Notes: generated from the sequence alone by a model not told the origin. A stretch of 55,286 nt of DNA from Gnetum montanum (GCA_015680685.1 MNCI01017954.1:776998-832283), one strand, 5' to 3'; shown: positions 1 through 11,304, counted from the first letter of the stretch. Numbers and translations: made by a program.

Positions 1-216
1 GAGCATGCTTTGGATGATGTCAGTGATACAGGAGATGTTAATGTTTTTGAAAGGATTCGTTATATTAGATTGTCTGAGGAGGATGGTGAGATGAGATTAC
101 AGTTTGATGGTCCTTTGGTTGATTTAAAGGAGGAAAATATTATTAGACACACATCATCAGTAGCATCACATCCAGTTCTTTGTTTAGGGTTTAGGGTGAG
201 AGCATACAGAACTTAG
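1..216 (+). CDS. possible exon of an unrecognised host gene
   Basis: An open frame runs from the first base to a stop at 214-216, about 71 codons with an acidic, non-repetitive composition. I do not recognise the protein; it does not look like a retroelement domain or like the N-terminus of MHF1. The end has a splice-donor-like TTTAGG/GTGAGA at about 193-201, so the true exon may end there. It lies 1.4 kb upstream of the MHF1 exons on the same strand, but a donor at that place would leave phase 0 whereas the 1621 exon needs one base from its predecessor, so I do not join them. It could equally be a chance open frame. Confidence 0.28.
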   Translation, partial: EHALDDVSDTGDVNVFERIRYIRLSEEDGEMRLQFDGPLVDLKEENIIRHTSSVASHPVLCLGFRVRAYRT

Positions 217-1620
217 GAATTATTGAGAGGGTGAGAGCATACACTAATTCATTAAATTTGTTTTTTCAGAAAACCCATCCTTAGGAAAAATAAGGTACAG
301 AACTCTTGTTCTTCGTCCAGAAGGCACGAAAATTTGGGTTTTTAAATCTTGTTCTTCGTCCAGAAGGCGTGAAATTTTTTAGTTAAAGAACTTTTTACTT
401 GTATTCTTATAAGATTCTATCGGCCAATTTATAGATATATATTATAAATATATATAACTAAGCTAGTATAATACAATTAATTAGTATTAGGAAACAACAT
501 TCAGAAGGCTATTATGCAAGGATGAGATTCGTTATTACTTCTATTCTTTGGGTGGTTTTAGATTTTTATTTAGCTTAAGTACCTTCCCTGTGATTGGACA
601 ATAAACCCATAGAACCCACACCAACTATTATGGAGCCCATCTGAACATGTTAGTACTTCTCAGCTCTTTGTTTGCATGGCAAACTACTTTCTTATGACAA
701 ATATCATTGTACCATATATATAGCTTACATTTTGTGTTTTCCAAACCATATATAGCTTACATTTTGTTTTTTCCAATATGTTTCAAAGATCAGAGAGAAT
801 AAATAGTGTTTATGTTAACTGCTAGTCTGAGATATAGTGGGTAATATCTAGTTAAAAAAATTTTAGAATTTTTTAAGATTTAAAAACAGAAGGAAAAAAG
901 AAAAGACCAGTAATCAAAGAATTGGCTTTTGGTTGTGAGACAAGTGAACAGTGGTTTGTGAAGAATTCTTTCAACATAGTGAGATAAAAAAATCACATAA
1001 ACAGAACAATTGGTTAAAGAAGGAAAGAAAATAAGATAGATAAATTTGAGGAAAAAAGGTAATTTTAAGTAATAAATATAGCTAAGACTAAGTAATATGT
1101 GAAAATTAGAAGTTTATAAAACAGTAAAAAACATCTCAAGGAAGAGAAATAGTTTCAACTTAAGAGAACTTAAAAATAATTTCCAAGGACCCTAGATTGC
1201 TTACTTTTTGTTAAAATAGGCTACCACATTAAGTGGGTAAACTAACATTGATTTCATTAACATTATTGCACTATATTCTAGTTTCAAAAGCTTATTTAAT
1301 TTTTCTATCTACGAAGTTTCCCACTTAGTATATCTAAACTTTGTATTGGGCCCAGGAGATTGAGTATATAGGCAGGCGAGGTGATGATATGAAGAACTTA
1401 ACTATTTTCTTGTCATAGGTGTTATAACACTCTGGTTGCAACTACATGCCTTATTCATTTGTGTTACATTTAAATCCTATATATTATTTACAAGTTATTC
1501 AAATTTGAAGTATAGAAAAATGTATCACTGCTGGTTTTCTTTTATTTACATATTTCGAAGTTTGATCAGTGTTTTGTTTTTGTTCATTTTTTAATATTTA
1601 CTTTTTATAATTGTATATAG
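217..1620. other. non-coding host sequence, probably intron or intergenic
   Basis: AT-rich sequence with no supported coding frame. It ends in a pyrimidine-rich stretch and a TATAG acceptor at 1616-1620 in front of the MHF1 exon, so at least its right part is intron. The earlier MHF1 exons (start of the histone fold) were looked for here and not seen; they are presumably left of the window. Confidence 0.5.
304..375. repeat. two-copy tandem duplication, 43-bp period
   Basis: The block starting TCTTGTTCTTCGTCCAGAAG at 304 recurs at 347, with one base difference in the following GGC(A/G)(C/T)GAAA. A smaller direct repeat of GGGTGAGAGCATACA lies just upstream (about 194 and 229). Confidence 0.75.
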
Positions 1621-1948
1621 AGCAACTAGCAAGGGAACTGGAGAAGTTTGCACAGCATGCAGGCAGGAAATCTGTTAATATGGACGATGTTATTCTTGCT
1701 GGTATACATTTAAGGGGCTTTTCAACAGAAATGTTATGATAGTTCCTTGTATAGATCAAAGGTATGAAATTGCTTTTCTAGATTTTGTTGTTTTCTGATA
1801 GGATATCCAATTTGCAGCTCATAGGAATGAAGAAGTTACAACCATACTTAAATCATTTTCTCAGGAGCTGCTAAAGGAAAAAGAACAGCTTGGAGAAAGG
1901 AAAAGAAAGAAAACTTCTGCCAAAGGGGAAAGAATCATTTTAGATTAG
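1621..1948 (+). CDS. MHF1: MHF1/CENP-S homologue, last two exons
   Basis: Partial gene. Exon 1621-1701 has a TATAG acceptor before it and a GT donor at 1702; the intron is 116 bp, ending in TTTGCAG at 1817; the last exon runs from 1818 to the TAG at 1946-1948. The joined reading gives 70 residues with no internal stop. The first exon encodes LARELEKFAQHAGRKSVNMD, the end of helix 2 and the loop of a histone fold, which in plant MHF1 is followed by an AAHRN-type motif, as here. The second exon ends in a basic tail with ERKRKK. MHF1 pairs with MHF2 (CENP-X); the tetramer binds DNA with FANCM in crossover control and replication-fork repair and also sits at the inner kinetochore. The domain start and first exons are missing. 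Intact splice sites and the open frame suggest a functional gene. CENP-T has a similar fold, but the AHRN and ERKRKK stretch favours MHF1. Confidence 0.8.
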
Positions 1949-3252
1949 GTTGGAGATTTAGATGCTTTGCATTATTAGATTTGTAAGTTAAGCTGCATGC
2001 CTTTGCGGAAGCAAAACATACATCGAATATTTCTTCTATGGAGTACATAGATGTATGTTGCCTGGGAAGCTAAAGCACTTATGTAGATTAGTTTTGTCAG
2101 GGCTTTTTAAAAAAAACACCGCTTCGTGTGTATAAATTTAATATCTGATATCAAATTTTGAGCATCATTTTCCTCCCGGACCACAATTTGTTCTATATTT
2201 TGTTTATAATGATGGTTGGAAGGAAAAGCAATACGGCTTTTACAGTAAGGCTATGTTTCAGCTGTGTCCAGTGCACAGAGCGTTCCCATCTTTCCTGCTT
2301 GTTGGTGACTGCATAGTCTTTTCTTTATTTGGTTGGTTGGTTGAGTTTATACTAAATAATTTCTTGTGTAAAATTTGTGTCTTGCTTGTTGTCAAGAATA
2401 GTGAGTGCTTAGCTCTGACGTCTGTAGGACACAAGTGAATTGAAATTCACACAATTTGCATTAGTTCAGGCCAGTTCAACGTTCTTAAAGGTGTGCTTAA
2501 AAATTTGCATAATTCTCCGGGTGGATTACGATGGAATCTTGTACTAAGCTATAAATTAATGCAATAAGAGATTTCTGCTACCAAATTGAGGGTGCATCAG
2601 TCCTGAAAATTTAAGAGTCAACATTATGAACATTCCTTTTTGTCTGTTTCATGTTTATTTTAGTTATCTTCGTCATTTTCACCATTTAAGATCTTTTTCA
2701 TGAGTTCATTATTTGAAAAAACATATTTTTCTAAAGAAAGAAGGAAATATATTAATAATTAGTCGGTGCCTCATGATCCGTGACATCAAACAAGCAGAAA
2801 CGGAATTGAATGTACAGGTTCTTCCTGGTTCAGTTTGGAGCTTATAGTATTAAAGTTCCCGCACAAGTATTTTAGCTTACCTTCTTCTTCAAAATAATTG
2901 TTAATTCGGTAATAATAGAAATGTTTTATTCTTTTTGAATGTTAGCATTTTGGTTAGGAAAAATGGGTTGTGGTGAGTACGTTTAAGAGAGAAGAAAATA
3001 AAGAACCTCAATTGTTGTGAATATAAAAATGGAAATGTCTTTGTATTTAATGCATGAGAAAATTGGAAAAGCAATGTAACTATAATTACAAGAATGTAAA
3101 TTTTCATGACAAGTTTTGATTAAAAAATAATTGAATAAGTGAAACAAATCTTAATTACAGTTGTTTATATTTGTACATATTCAATTGTGATAAGTACAAT
3201 CTTGCAAACAAAACATGTAGCTATATATCACAAGTTTCAACAATCAAAGCAT
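1949..3252. other. 3' UTR and flanking host sequence
   Basis: Follows the MHF1 stop codon directly. The first several hundred bases are probably 3' UTR, but I cannot place a poly(A) site with confidence. The rest is AT-rich, with only short frames on either strand and no recognisable domain. Confidence 0.45.
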
Positions 3253-3318
3253 ATTCTAGAACTATGATGTTTCAACAATTGATGATAATCAATTGTTGAA
3301 ACGCCACAGTTCTAGAAT
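3253..3318. repeat. long interrupted foldback (hairpin)
   Basis: Two nested perfect stems. ATTCTAGAACT (3253-3263) pairs with AGTTCTAGAAT (3308-3318), and GTTTCAACAATTGAT (3269-3283) pairs with ATCAATTGTTGAAAC (3288-3302). Between the stems is a symmetric 5/5 internal loop (atgat/gccac), and the tip is the tetraloop gata. This gives 26 perfectly paired bases in 66 nt. Part of the inner arm also recurs as a direct repeat at about 3233-3244. It could be a MITE tip or a small-RNA-like hairpin; function unknown. Confidence 0.85.
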
Positions 3319-3429
3319 AAGTTTTGAATCATCCTTCATTGGGCAACTATCTTGATCAAGACAAATCAAATCGTAATACACACAATCCAACATACAACAT
3401 TCCCTTAGAAGCTTAATCTTGATTCTATG

Positions 3430-3870
3430 TGAGGGTATTTTATTTATATTTTTATTTTCTTAGATGACTAATCAATAGTAAGACCTAGAACATAAATAAG
3501 CAAGCTAAGATTTCACATTTCAAATTTAGATATTTTAATTGATCCTTAATCTTTTGGATTAGACATTATGACTCTCTAGTTATAACAATATCAACATAAA
3601 GAATAAATATGATGATCCTGTATAGATCTTTAGTTAAATATCTACATAGACTAACATTTGCATTTGATCTTTTAAACTCTCTTTGTGTAAATGTTACCAA
3701 CATTTATGCATCATTCTTAGGAATTTTGCTTCAAACAATACAAGGGTTTATTTAATTTACAAACATAATTTGGACAAGAACTTTTAACAAAATGTAAATA
3801 TTTCTTTTACAAATCTCTATCCAAAAAATGTAGTTTGACATCTAACTAGTGCAACTTTCAACCATAAGTA
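3430..3870 (-). pseudogene. Ty1/copia reverse transcriptase relic
   Basis: Read on the minus strand, with frameshifts, successive landmarks of a copia reverse transcriptase appear in the right order. FLDRDL with KKYLHFVKSS (family pattern: AFLHGDL then EIYMEQPEGF) lies around 3790-3815. YVCKLNKPLYCLKQNS (family: VCKLKKSLYGLKQAPRAWY) is at about 3710-3770. FILYVDIVITRE (family: LLLYVDDMLITG) is at about 3580-3610, followed by a run resembling the LK..L..F.MKDLG segment. The second Asp of the catalytic YVDD is missing and several stops interrupt the reading, so it is dead. No LTRs could be assigned; it is probably an internal fragment. Confidence 0.6.
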
Positions 3871-4702
3871 CTAAGTATTATTCTTATGTTTCTCTATTTT
3901 GCGATTGGGCAAATATTGTAAAACATACTTCTTCAAAAGAAAATGACAAATCTCAAGTTACATGCATATTATATTATGTTGAAGATGAAATCAACAATAA
4001 TTTCAAGGTTCCCAAAAACCAACTAGTCACTCCCTCAATGCTACCTCAATCCAACAACTCATAGTACAATATACTACACGTCTAATTGATAGATAGAAGC
4101 AATAACAAAAATATAGCATGTGCTAATGCTGGAGAGCTTGAAATCATTCATTACATTTGAGTACCTCATTCTTGTCACATATTTAGTTGAATAATAAGAA
4201 AATTATTGCAATTTTTGCAAGAATATAAATAATAATACAACACAACCTAACATAAATTAGATGTAATCTATTATGAACCCAAATGAGCCAATAGCCACTA
4301 CTTTGTATTGCAGATATGTAATGAAAAATCTACAGCATAGGTGTTAGGTACAACCTAATTTGCCTAAATAGTAAGAAAACAAATACCCTAAACTACAAAC
4401 TAAATGCCATGACTTTCACTATGTCAAACATGGGACAAAGTTTCTTTATAAAATTCAAAATATAAATTGAAGCATTTGTGCCAAACACAGGATAAAAAAC
4501 AAAATTCATATGAATTTGATTATTGTGTCAAAATAGAATAAAGACAAATACCAAATTTGAAATCATACAGTACATCCACTATGTTAAACCTGAACCAAAA
4601 ATCAAATTCACAAGAAATAGATTGTTGTGTCAAACATGAGATAAAAATAATTCAATCCATAATTACTTACAAATAAGAGAGCCTAAATTGACTCAAGACT
4701 GT
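3871..4702. other. unassigned AT-rich sequence left of element A
   Basis: No convincing coding frame. The left part may be further decayed copia sequence on the minus strand. The last five bases (4698-4702, ACTGT) are the left target duplication of element A. Confidence 0.4.
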
Positions 4703-5612
4703 TGATAAATCAAATTTTTCTTGGTTCCGATATTGGGTATCCGATATCAAAGCCGTGATATTGGATCCCCTATATTAGGGGACAAGCTATGATGTCACGT
4801 ATGTGATATCGTGGGCATGTGTAGGCCTATAAGTACAACAATTAGGCACACCATCCATACATAGTTTCGTTTCACACTTAGCAAAATTTTGTTAGTTTGT
4901 TTTCTTAATTTTAGCACTTAGCACTTAGGAGTGTATGCCTGTAGTGTGATGTTTAGTAATTGAATGGAGTCTTTACTCGAGTGGAATGTACTTGGACACA
5001 TTTCATGCATGGAAATAAATATTGAAATTGCTCTACATCATTGCAACATCACATAGTCTTTATTTCTTACACTTAGAATAATTTTATTGTTTTCACTTAG
5101 CTTATTGTTTACTATTTTCATTAGTTATTGATTTACTTTCTATGCAGTTTACTATTCCTATTGTTAAGCAAAATGAGTACAACTGATCTCAAACACTTAA
5201 GTGTAACTGCTTGGTAACCCACTAGTACTATCACTTGGTACACCTAGTAGTGTGGTACTTGGTACTCCCAGTAGTAGTTACATGAAGTCCAAGGTGTGAA
5301 TGGAAGGTCAGGACTAGTTGCTCATCTCATAGGCTATATTAGATTTGTTTACTGATACTTAGAATTAGAAACCTTTACTCTTACTTTATGTTTTCCAAGT
5401 CAATTATGGCTAACACAACATCATTATCATATACCTCACCGTGAGCTAAACCATATGTAGCGATTTTACTAACTCACATGAGAAGACAATGATCATAAAC
5501 TCTAATCAATTACTAGCATAGTTACATTACCTTGTCCATGGAATTCAATTTGGCTACGCATGAACACTTGTAACTTGTATGGTTGGGTGTTGGACTACTC
5601 CATCGCTCATCA
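4703..5612 (+). repeat. element A 5' LTR
   Basis: Begins TGATAAATC and ends GCTCATCA. U3 holds a cluster of GATATT/GATATC palindrome-like motifs (4728-4816), followed by a TATA box CCTATAAGTA at about 4826-4835. Alignable over its whole length with the 3' LTR at 25255-26168 and with the F LTRs in reverse orientation. Confidence 0.9.
4826..4835 (+). promoter_or_regulatory. LTR TATA box
   Basis: CCTATAAGTA; the 3' LTR has CCTATAAATAC at 25378-25388 in the same context, and the F LTRs have the same box in reverse (about 38259-38266 and 47611-47618). Transcription would start some 30 bp downstream. Confidence 0.55.
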
Positions 5613-5613
5613 T

Positions 5614-5631
5614 CAGTGTTGTTGCTGGGAA
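5614..5631 (+). other. element A primer-binding site
   Basis: CAGTGTTGTTGCTGGGAA next to the LTR end matches the Athila/Tat-type site TGGCGCCGTTGCCGGGGA at 11 of 18 bases; all seven differences are transitions. Confidence 0.65.
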
Positions 5632-5750
5632 CACATCAATGTTATGCTAAGTAATTGATTTCTCAAAGTCTTTTGTATCTGAAACACAAAGTCAAACCTT
5701 GCAACCATAAGAAAAGCACACTTAACACATAATGTCTAAAACTATAAAAT

Positions 5751-8034
5751 ATGGCTTCAAACAAAGACTAGAAATCACCTACAAAGGAAACAAGAAGAAG
5801 TAGTGACAGAATCATTGATGAAGAAGAATGAGGGATGCCAATGAAGACAAGAATCACTTATGCTTACACTAATCTGTACCATCTAGACTTCACTTTCATC
5901 TTCCATTAGGAGAGACATGTGAGGCAACATAGTCTTACCTCCAAAGCATGTAGCACTTAACATGCTCCAAACTCCCTTAAGGGGAATGCATTTGGACCAG
6001 ATCTAGGAAGGGTATCATGTGACTCAACACATGAAAAGACCCTACAAACCCACAAAGTAGGAGAAGAGATGTTGCCATGAAGATTAAACATATACACAGT
6101 AAAGGGAAGTAGGTCAACACTTTTTTTGTCATAGAAGAACTTCATGCTAATACATTGAATTCAAAGAAACTCCACCAACACCATGAGGAGCCTTCAAAGA
6201 CACCTATCATTTGACTTGAAGAACTTGTCAAAGCTTAAATTCATTCAAATTTAGTAGAGACACAAAAAGGGGAGGCTATTGACATCAAATATAAGTGAGA
6301 CTCTAGGCCAAGGATTCTTGCTAAATCCTACAAAAATTATACAAGATAAATGAAAGGAGAACAAGTTGACATTGTTCTCCTACCACCTCATCTGCCTCAT
6401 CACGATCATCAAAGGACTTTGATAGGAGATGACACAAGTATAGGGACATTGATAGGGAGGAAAGGAGGACTCATGGTCATCATGATAGTTATTCAAGGTA
6501 CTTTGATATAGAAGATGAAGAACATGAACAAATAAGATAGAGAGACAAAAGAGAGGATCAAGAGAGATACAAGCATAGAAGGGGCCATTGCTACAACAAA
6601 GCATACAAACCTAACCACGATGATGAACCCCTAATGGCAACATGAAGCATGATAAATATCTAGGAAGCTATCTACATACCAACTGTGCATGTAAGAGATA
6701 GTCAAATCAAATGGCTAGACATGAACAATATGCTCAGATTTGTAGGTGGCTACAATGTTAATCCACAACATTACCTTCAAGCTTTCCATGATGGCTATAT
6801 CCTTCAAAACATAGAGAGTGATTGGCAAAAATTGAAGGTATTTCCTAGAACACTGGTGAAGCAACCAAAGATTTGGTGTGGTTATTGAAATGTGAATCCA
6901 TCAAATGCTAGAGTACCATGCTTGAAATCCTTAATGAAAAATACTAGACATATTCACAAGTGTCAAACTTATGAAAAAAAATCTAGGGATGGAAGCAAGG
7001 GATTCATGAGACCTTTGATGTAGCAATGGACAAACATTATTCACTGTTACACAGATGCCTAGGCCATAGATTTTTATCAAAGGAATAGCTCATGCACATC
7101 ATAGATGGATTGCAAAGTAAGACTAGACAGATCCTTGGAGTTTACACCAAAGGAAGATTATTATAATTGACCATCCATTGCATTCAAAGGCTAATCAATC
7201 AAGTGGCAAAAGAGGAAGGTGAATGAAAAGGAAATCAGCTAAGGAGTACAACAGAGATCCATCCATCCAGAAGAGGAATGCATGATTCTATGAAGCACAA
7301 GAGAAAGAAACTTTGGAGTAGGCCATTTAGCAAAAGAATCTACCTATTCAAAAATCAATTAATGATATAGCATCCAAGGTAGAAAGAGTTTGGGATTCAG
7401 TGGACAAGAAATTTGTGAAAACTTTAAAGATCATGGAGGAAAAGATTGAATAAGCACTTAACAGGGGCAAAGAAAATAAGAAGAAAAGAGATTATGAACA
7501 AGGCAATTACAAGTAAAAATCAAAAGTTGCTACCATTGAAGGATACATTGGCCCTAGTTTAGAGGAAAAGGATAGATGCAAGGTGTGCCAGAATAAACAT
7601 CCTAAGGGATGTTGTCCTCTTATGGCCCACTTGCAAGAATCTAGGTTATATGCACTGAATCCAAGCTTTGTCAAAAAGTAGAAACCTAGAAGACTTTCTT
7701 ATCCTCAAGGAAATATCAAGCAACCTTTTTAGCCAACCTATTATCCAAGAGGAGCTTACCCTCAACCATAAGAGCAATATCAATAGCAGTGGCAGCAACC
7801 ACAAACATGGGCAATGCCATTGCCAAGGCAACAATATCCATATTGACAACCTGATCCTTATGGATACTATGTTCAATCTCACCAACCAATGTAGCTATTC
7901 ATAGCCCACAATATTATCCACTAGAATACCATAGATTGATGCTTCCAAGAACAAATCTGAACTTGCACATGCATCCACCAACCATTGATTCTTCAAAATA
8001 ACATCCAATTAATTGTTTAGCACTAGTGCCACCA
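5751..8034 (+). pseudogene. element A gag relic
   Basis: Decayed capsid/nucleocapsid gene. The ATG at 5751 is supported by element F, where the equivalent ATG (46682, minus) opens a matching start (M-A/T-S-x-K-D) and shares ETRRS and DEEE motifs. The capsid-like core lies at 6690-6890 (IKWLDMNNM and FPRTLVK, shared with element H). A short zinc knuckle, C-x2-C-x3-H-x3-C, sits at 7577-7612, followed by a tail rich in Pro, Gln and Tyr (about 7690-7920). The product would package element RNA into virus-like particles. Numerous stops make it non-functional now. The minus-strand frames overlapping the tail are shadows. Confidence 0.7.
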
Positions 8035-8299
8035 CTTAACATGCAAGGTGAATTTCCATCACAACCATAGCAAAGGAAAGCTGCAAGGGTAGTGAACGTA
8101 CAAATAGAGGATCTTACTAGCAACACTAAGGGCCAAATAAAGAGACATCCTTTCATAAGGACAAGTTTGAAAAAGGATGGTAGACTTAGAACTTCATCAA
8201 GACTAACTTCTCCTACAATAGGTTCTCTTACCAAAGACAAGCTTCCATTATCTCCAAACACAAGAATTCAAATTGTTATGCTCATAGAAATTGTCATTG

Positions 8300-8880
8300 A
8301 CTAGATCAAGGTAGGGCCACTTCCAAAGAAGAGAATTGATTCAAGAATTCCTCTAACTTATCTAGGAGTAGCTAGAAATATACCATGCAAAGCTCTATTA
8401 GACTCTAGTTCTGGAATAAATCTGATCTCTTACAAAATATATTAAACATGGAACCTACCACCTCTGAAGGAGTGCAATATCAGGTTGGAGCTTGTAGATC
8501 AATCTCTCACTAGTTCTTTGTGATAGATAGAAATTATAGTAATCATTGTTAGTGGGTGGTCCTATCTAGTAGACTTCCTAGTAATCAAGGTGAAGAACAA
8601 TCACAAGGAATTCCAAATTATCATGGAGAGGGCATGGCTTAGCACAATTGATGCTAAGTTAAAGATGAGGGATGAATCTATTGAGATCTCTAAAGAAGAC
8701 ATGCATGTAGTGATACACATGCAAAGAATTCCATGCATTACTACTGAAAGTAAGGGATGCAACAGTGGACCAACACTTTAGAATGTTGACATCGTCACTA
8801 CAATAGTCGACGATAGTGAAACAAACATGTGCAAAAGAAAGAGAAGGAGCCATAAAACTAAAAGACACCTTGTGACCACT
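8300..8880 (+). pseudogene. element A aspartic protease relic
   Basis: Matches the protease segment of E, F and H. CKALLDSSSGINLIS carries the catalytic Asp codon at 8401-8403 (D-S-S-S instead of D-S/T-G-A/S, so the Gly is lost). It is followed by TWNLPPLKECN and, at about 8600-8680, the flap and second-half region FQIIMERAWLSTIDAK. Stops occur between the blocks. Downstream, where RT would be expected, there is only a short tail continuing the frame to about 8880 and then non-coding DNA. Confidence 0.65.
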
Positions 8881-10390
8881 AACTGAGAACTAGAAATTAT
8901 TTAAGACATGCATGGAAACATCTTAACCACTTACTAATTCCCAATCCAAGAAAATGACTCCAACTAAGGACCTAAGCATGAAATTAATAACTGATGATCA
9001 TAAAAAAAAGGAAAAGAGAATAAAGATCTAAACAATCAAAACTCATCGACCATTCAAATCACTTGGGATGATGAGTGAAAGGTTAAATAGATGGTATGCA
9101 AACCACTTAGAGTGTATAATCTAGGAGATCTAGAGGGCATATTTTGAACACTCACCTATGAATTCAGTTGTGGGGGAGATGCCTTATCCTAATATGTGAA
9201 TTACTAAGTGATTTTCATTTTTTTTTACAATTATTTTTACTTTTCCTAATTCTTTGATAAAATTTTTCCTTTTCTTTACTACTTTTCATTTCTTAAATAT
9301 TTTACATTCTTTTACATTTTTCAATTCTTTTAACATTTCAAATTCTTTACACTTTTTCACAATTCTTACTATCTTTTCATTTCTTTTATACTTCATTTTA
9401 AACCCTTTGTAAATAATTTTGAATACTAATAAGACACATTGAATAAAGGCAAGATGTAGTCTAATAAGATGAAGATTTCTCTATGTTATCAAGTCATAAG
9501 AGATTGATTATTCAAACAGTGAGCCCACATCATCCATCCATCCATTCCATTAATAAGAGCTTCTTACCATGGCCATAATGATATTCTTTTACATCATTTA
9601 ACTATGAATAAACTTGTAATCATTATGCCTAGATAGAAAAGTGAAGAACTAAGAGGGGATGTAAAGGGTGTGACATCAGGGGATTTTTGGATTCTTTTTG
9701 GATTACTATTATGAGTTCTATTATGTTTATAAGGTTGTATTATATTCTTATAGATCTAACAAAAAATGGGAGTATGAGTGAAATAAGTGCTACCTTAAAA
9801 GAATTGACACAAATAAAAAATAAAAGAGAGAAAAATAAAATTTTTGGATTCTTACTAGAAAGACATGTGACACATGCCTGAAGGTAGGTGACTTCTCAAA
9901 AATCTAAAAATAAAAAAAATAAAGTACCATGAATAAAAATTCTCCCTTGGACAATAAACTAAGTGACAATACTCCTTGCAACATTGATAGTCTCAAAGTT
10001 GTAATTTCAAGAGACAAAATGATGCGATGTCCCTAGAATGTGGTTTGGACTTGGTTTGAATCTTGGATAGAAAGGCTAGTGATTACTTTAACTATTAATA
10101 AAACACAAGAATTCATTATGCCTATGGAAAGACACCTCATTCCCCAATTTCTACAATCCCTTCTAAGTCCATCTCATCTCACTATTTAAATAATCATAAA
10201 TTATGATTTTAAGTAAAATAGAGTTATTTTTCCAATTTGGTGGTACTAACATGTGTGTTTTTCTAAATAGGAATATGTCATGTTCAACTCCTTAAGTGCC
10301 TAAGGATACTTTTAGGCATGGTTATACAAGGGAATTGAGGGCTAGAGCTTGCTTTGAGGAGGACCCACTTGTATAACTATTGTTTCTTAT
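8881..10390. other. element A internal non-coding region
   Basis: Closely matched by element F at about 42150-43700 (reverse), so it belongs to the family. It contains an internal purine tract GTTGTGGGGGAGATG at about 9168-9182 like the 3' polypurine tract, then some 200 bp of T/C-rich sequence (9208-9410), and at about 9651-9680 a purine run followed by TGTGACATCA, which looks like a second polypurine-tract/LTR-start junction. No pol motifs. Confidence 0.55.
9208..9410 (+). repeat. pyrimidine-rich tract
   Basis: Degenerate short T-rich blocks of the type ACATTTTTCAATTCTTTT. The same tract is conserved in element F (about 43085-43262, A/G-rich on the plus strand), so it predates both insertions. 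Confidence 0.6.
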
Positions 10391-10395
10391 ATTTA

Positions 10396-11304
10396 TGATG
10401 AGCAGTTGAGGTACCCCTATGCCCAGCCATATGAATTGGGAAGCGTTCATGTACAATCCAGTCGAATTCCTTGGACTTTATAGTTTTTGGTACACTAGTC
10501 TTCTAAGAAGTGAACCTTGCCCTAAGGTCGCTCATTGTCCTCCCAATTACACTTGTGAGTACAAGGGTATGGTTAAGTGTAATTGAGGCATATGATTTTT
10601 ATTGTTTTATGTTTTATGGTTTTTGGTGCCTAGAGTAGAGAGATGGAATAATTTAACAACTAATCTAATTTAAACACTTAATATTAGTCTTTAACTAATC
10701 CTAACATAAGCATCTAATCCCACTTTTCATACATGTCCTGAACCCATGTATCCACTACTAGGTTACCAAGCACTATGCTATTGGGTGCACCAATTAATAA
10801 CACTACTTGGATTACCAAGGAATACATGTTTATGCTTGAAGTGGTCATACTTATGTACTTAATCTATTTAGCTTAATTAATTAACTAATCGCTCAAATTC
10901 TAATTTATCTTAATTAATTGCGTATTCATGAAAACAATAAATGCATAAATAAATCATTAATCTATTCTAAGTGCTACAAGGTTTTATCAAAAGACTCATC
11001 TTTATTTCCATATACACCAGTGTGGTTCAAGTACAATAGTGCTCGAATAAAGATCTGTACACTTTCTAACTCCTATTGTAGGCACTTAGAGAAATATTCT
11101 AACTTTCAAATTGACAAATTACAAGAGCTTTGCTACTACTATGAATTTTTTCCCAATACATAGTTGGAAGCTTGTCTTTATAGTTTTTGCTATAGTACTG
11201 CATCAAGAAGGCCCTGTAGACATAGAAAACGCTACGTTGATGCAACCTTGTCGATGAGGCCACTTCAACAGGGGCTCATCAATGTGACACTTTGATGCTC
11301 ATCA
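10396..11304 (-). mobile_element. solo LTR of the E/H type
   Basis: Starts TGATGAGCAG and ends GCTCATCA on the plus strand, and aligns along its left two thirds with the E LTRs. Flanks are ATTTA (10391-10395) and ACTTG (11305-11309). Element F at 42142-42146 shows the unoccupied site, with ACTTG once (reverse CAAGT), proving that ACTTG is the target duplication and the left copy has mutated by two transitions. No internal sequence remains, so LTR-LTR recombination removed it. Confidence 0.8.

Noticed and set aside
1-1620. First exon of MHF1 in the open frame at 1-216
   Set aside because: The sequence does not resemble the N-terminal half of the histone fold and the splice phases disagree.
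7646-8261. Minus-strand frames of 79 and 115 codons in element A
   Set aside because: They lie opposite the gag tail and the linker to protease, are shadows of low-complexity Pro/Gln coding sequence, and have no domain of their own.
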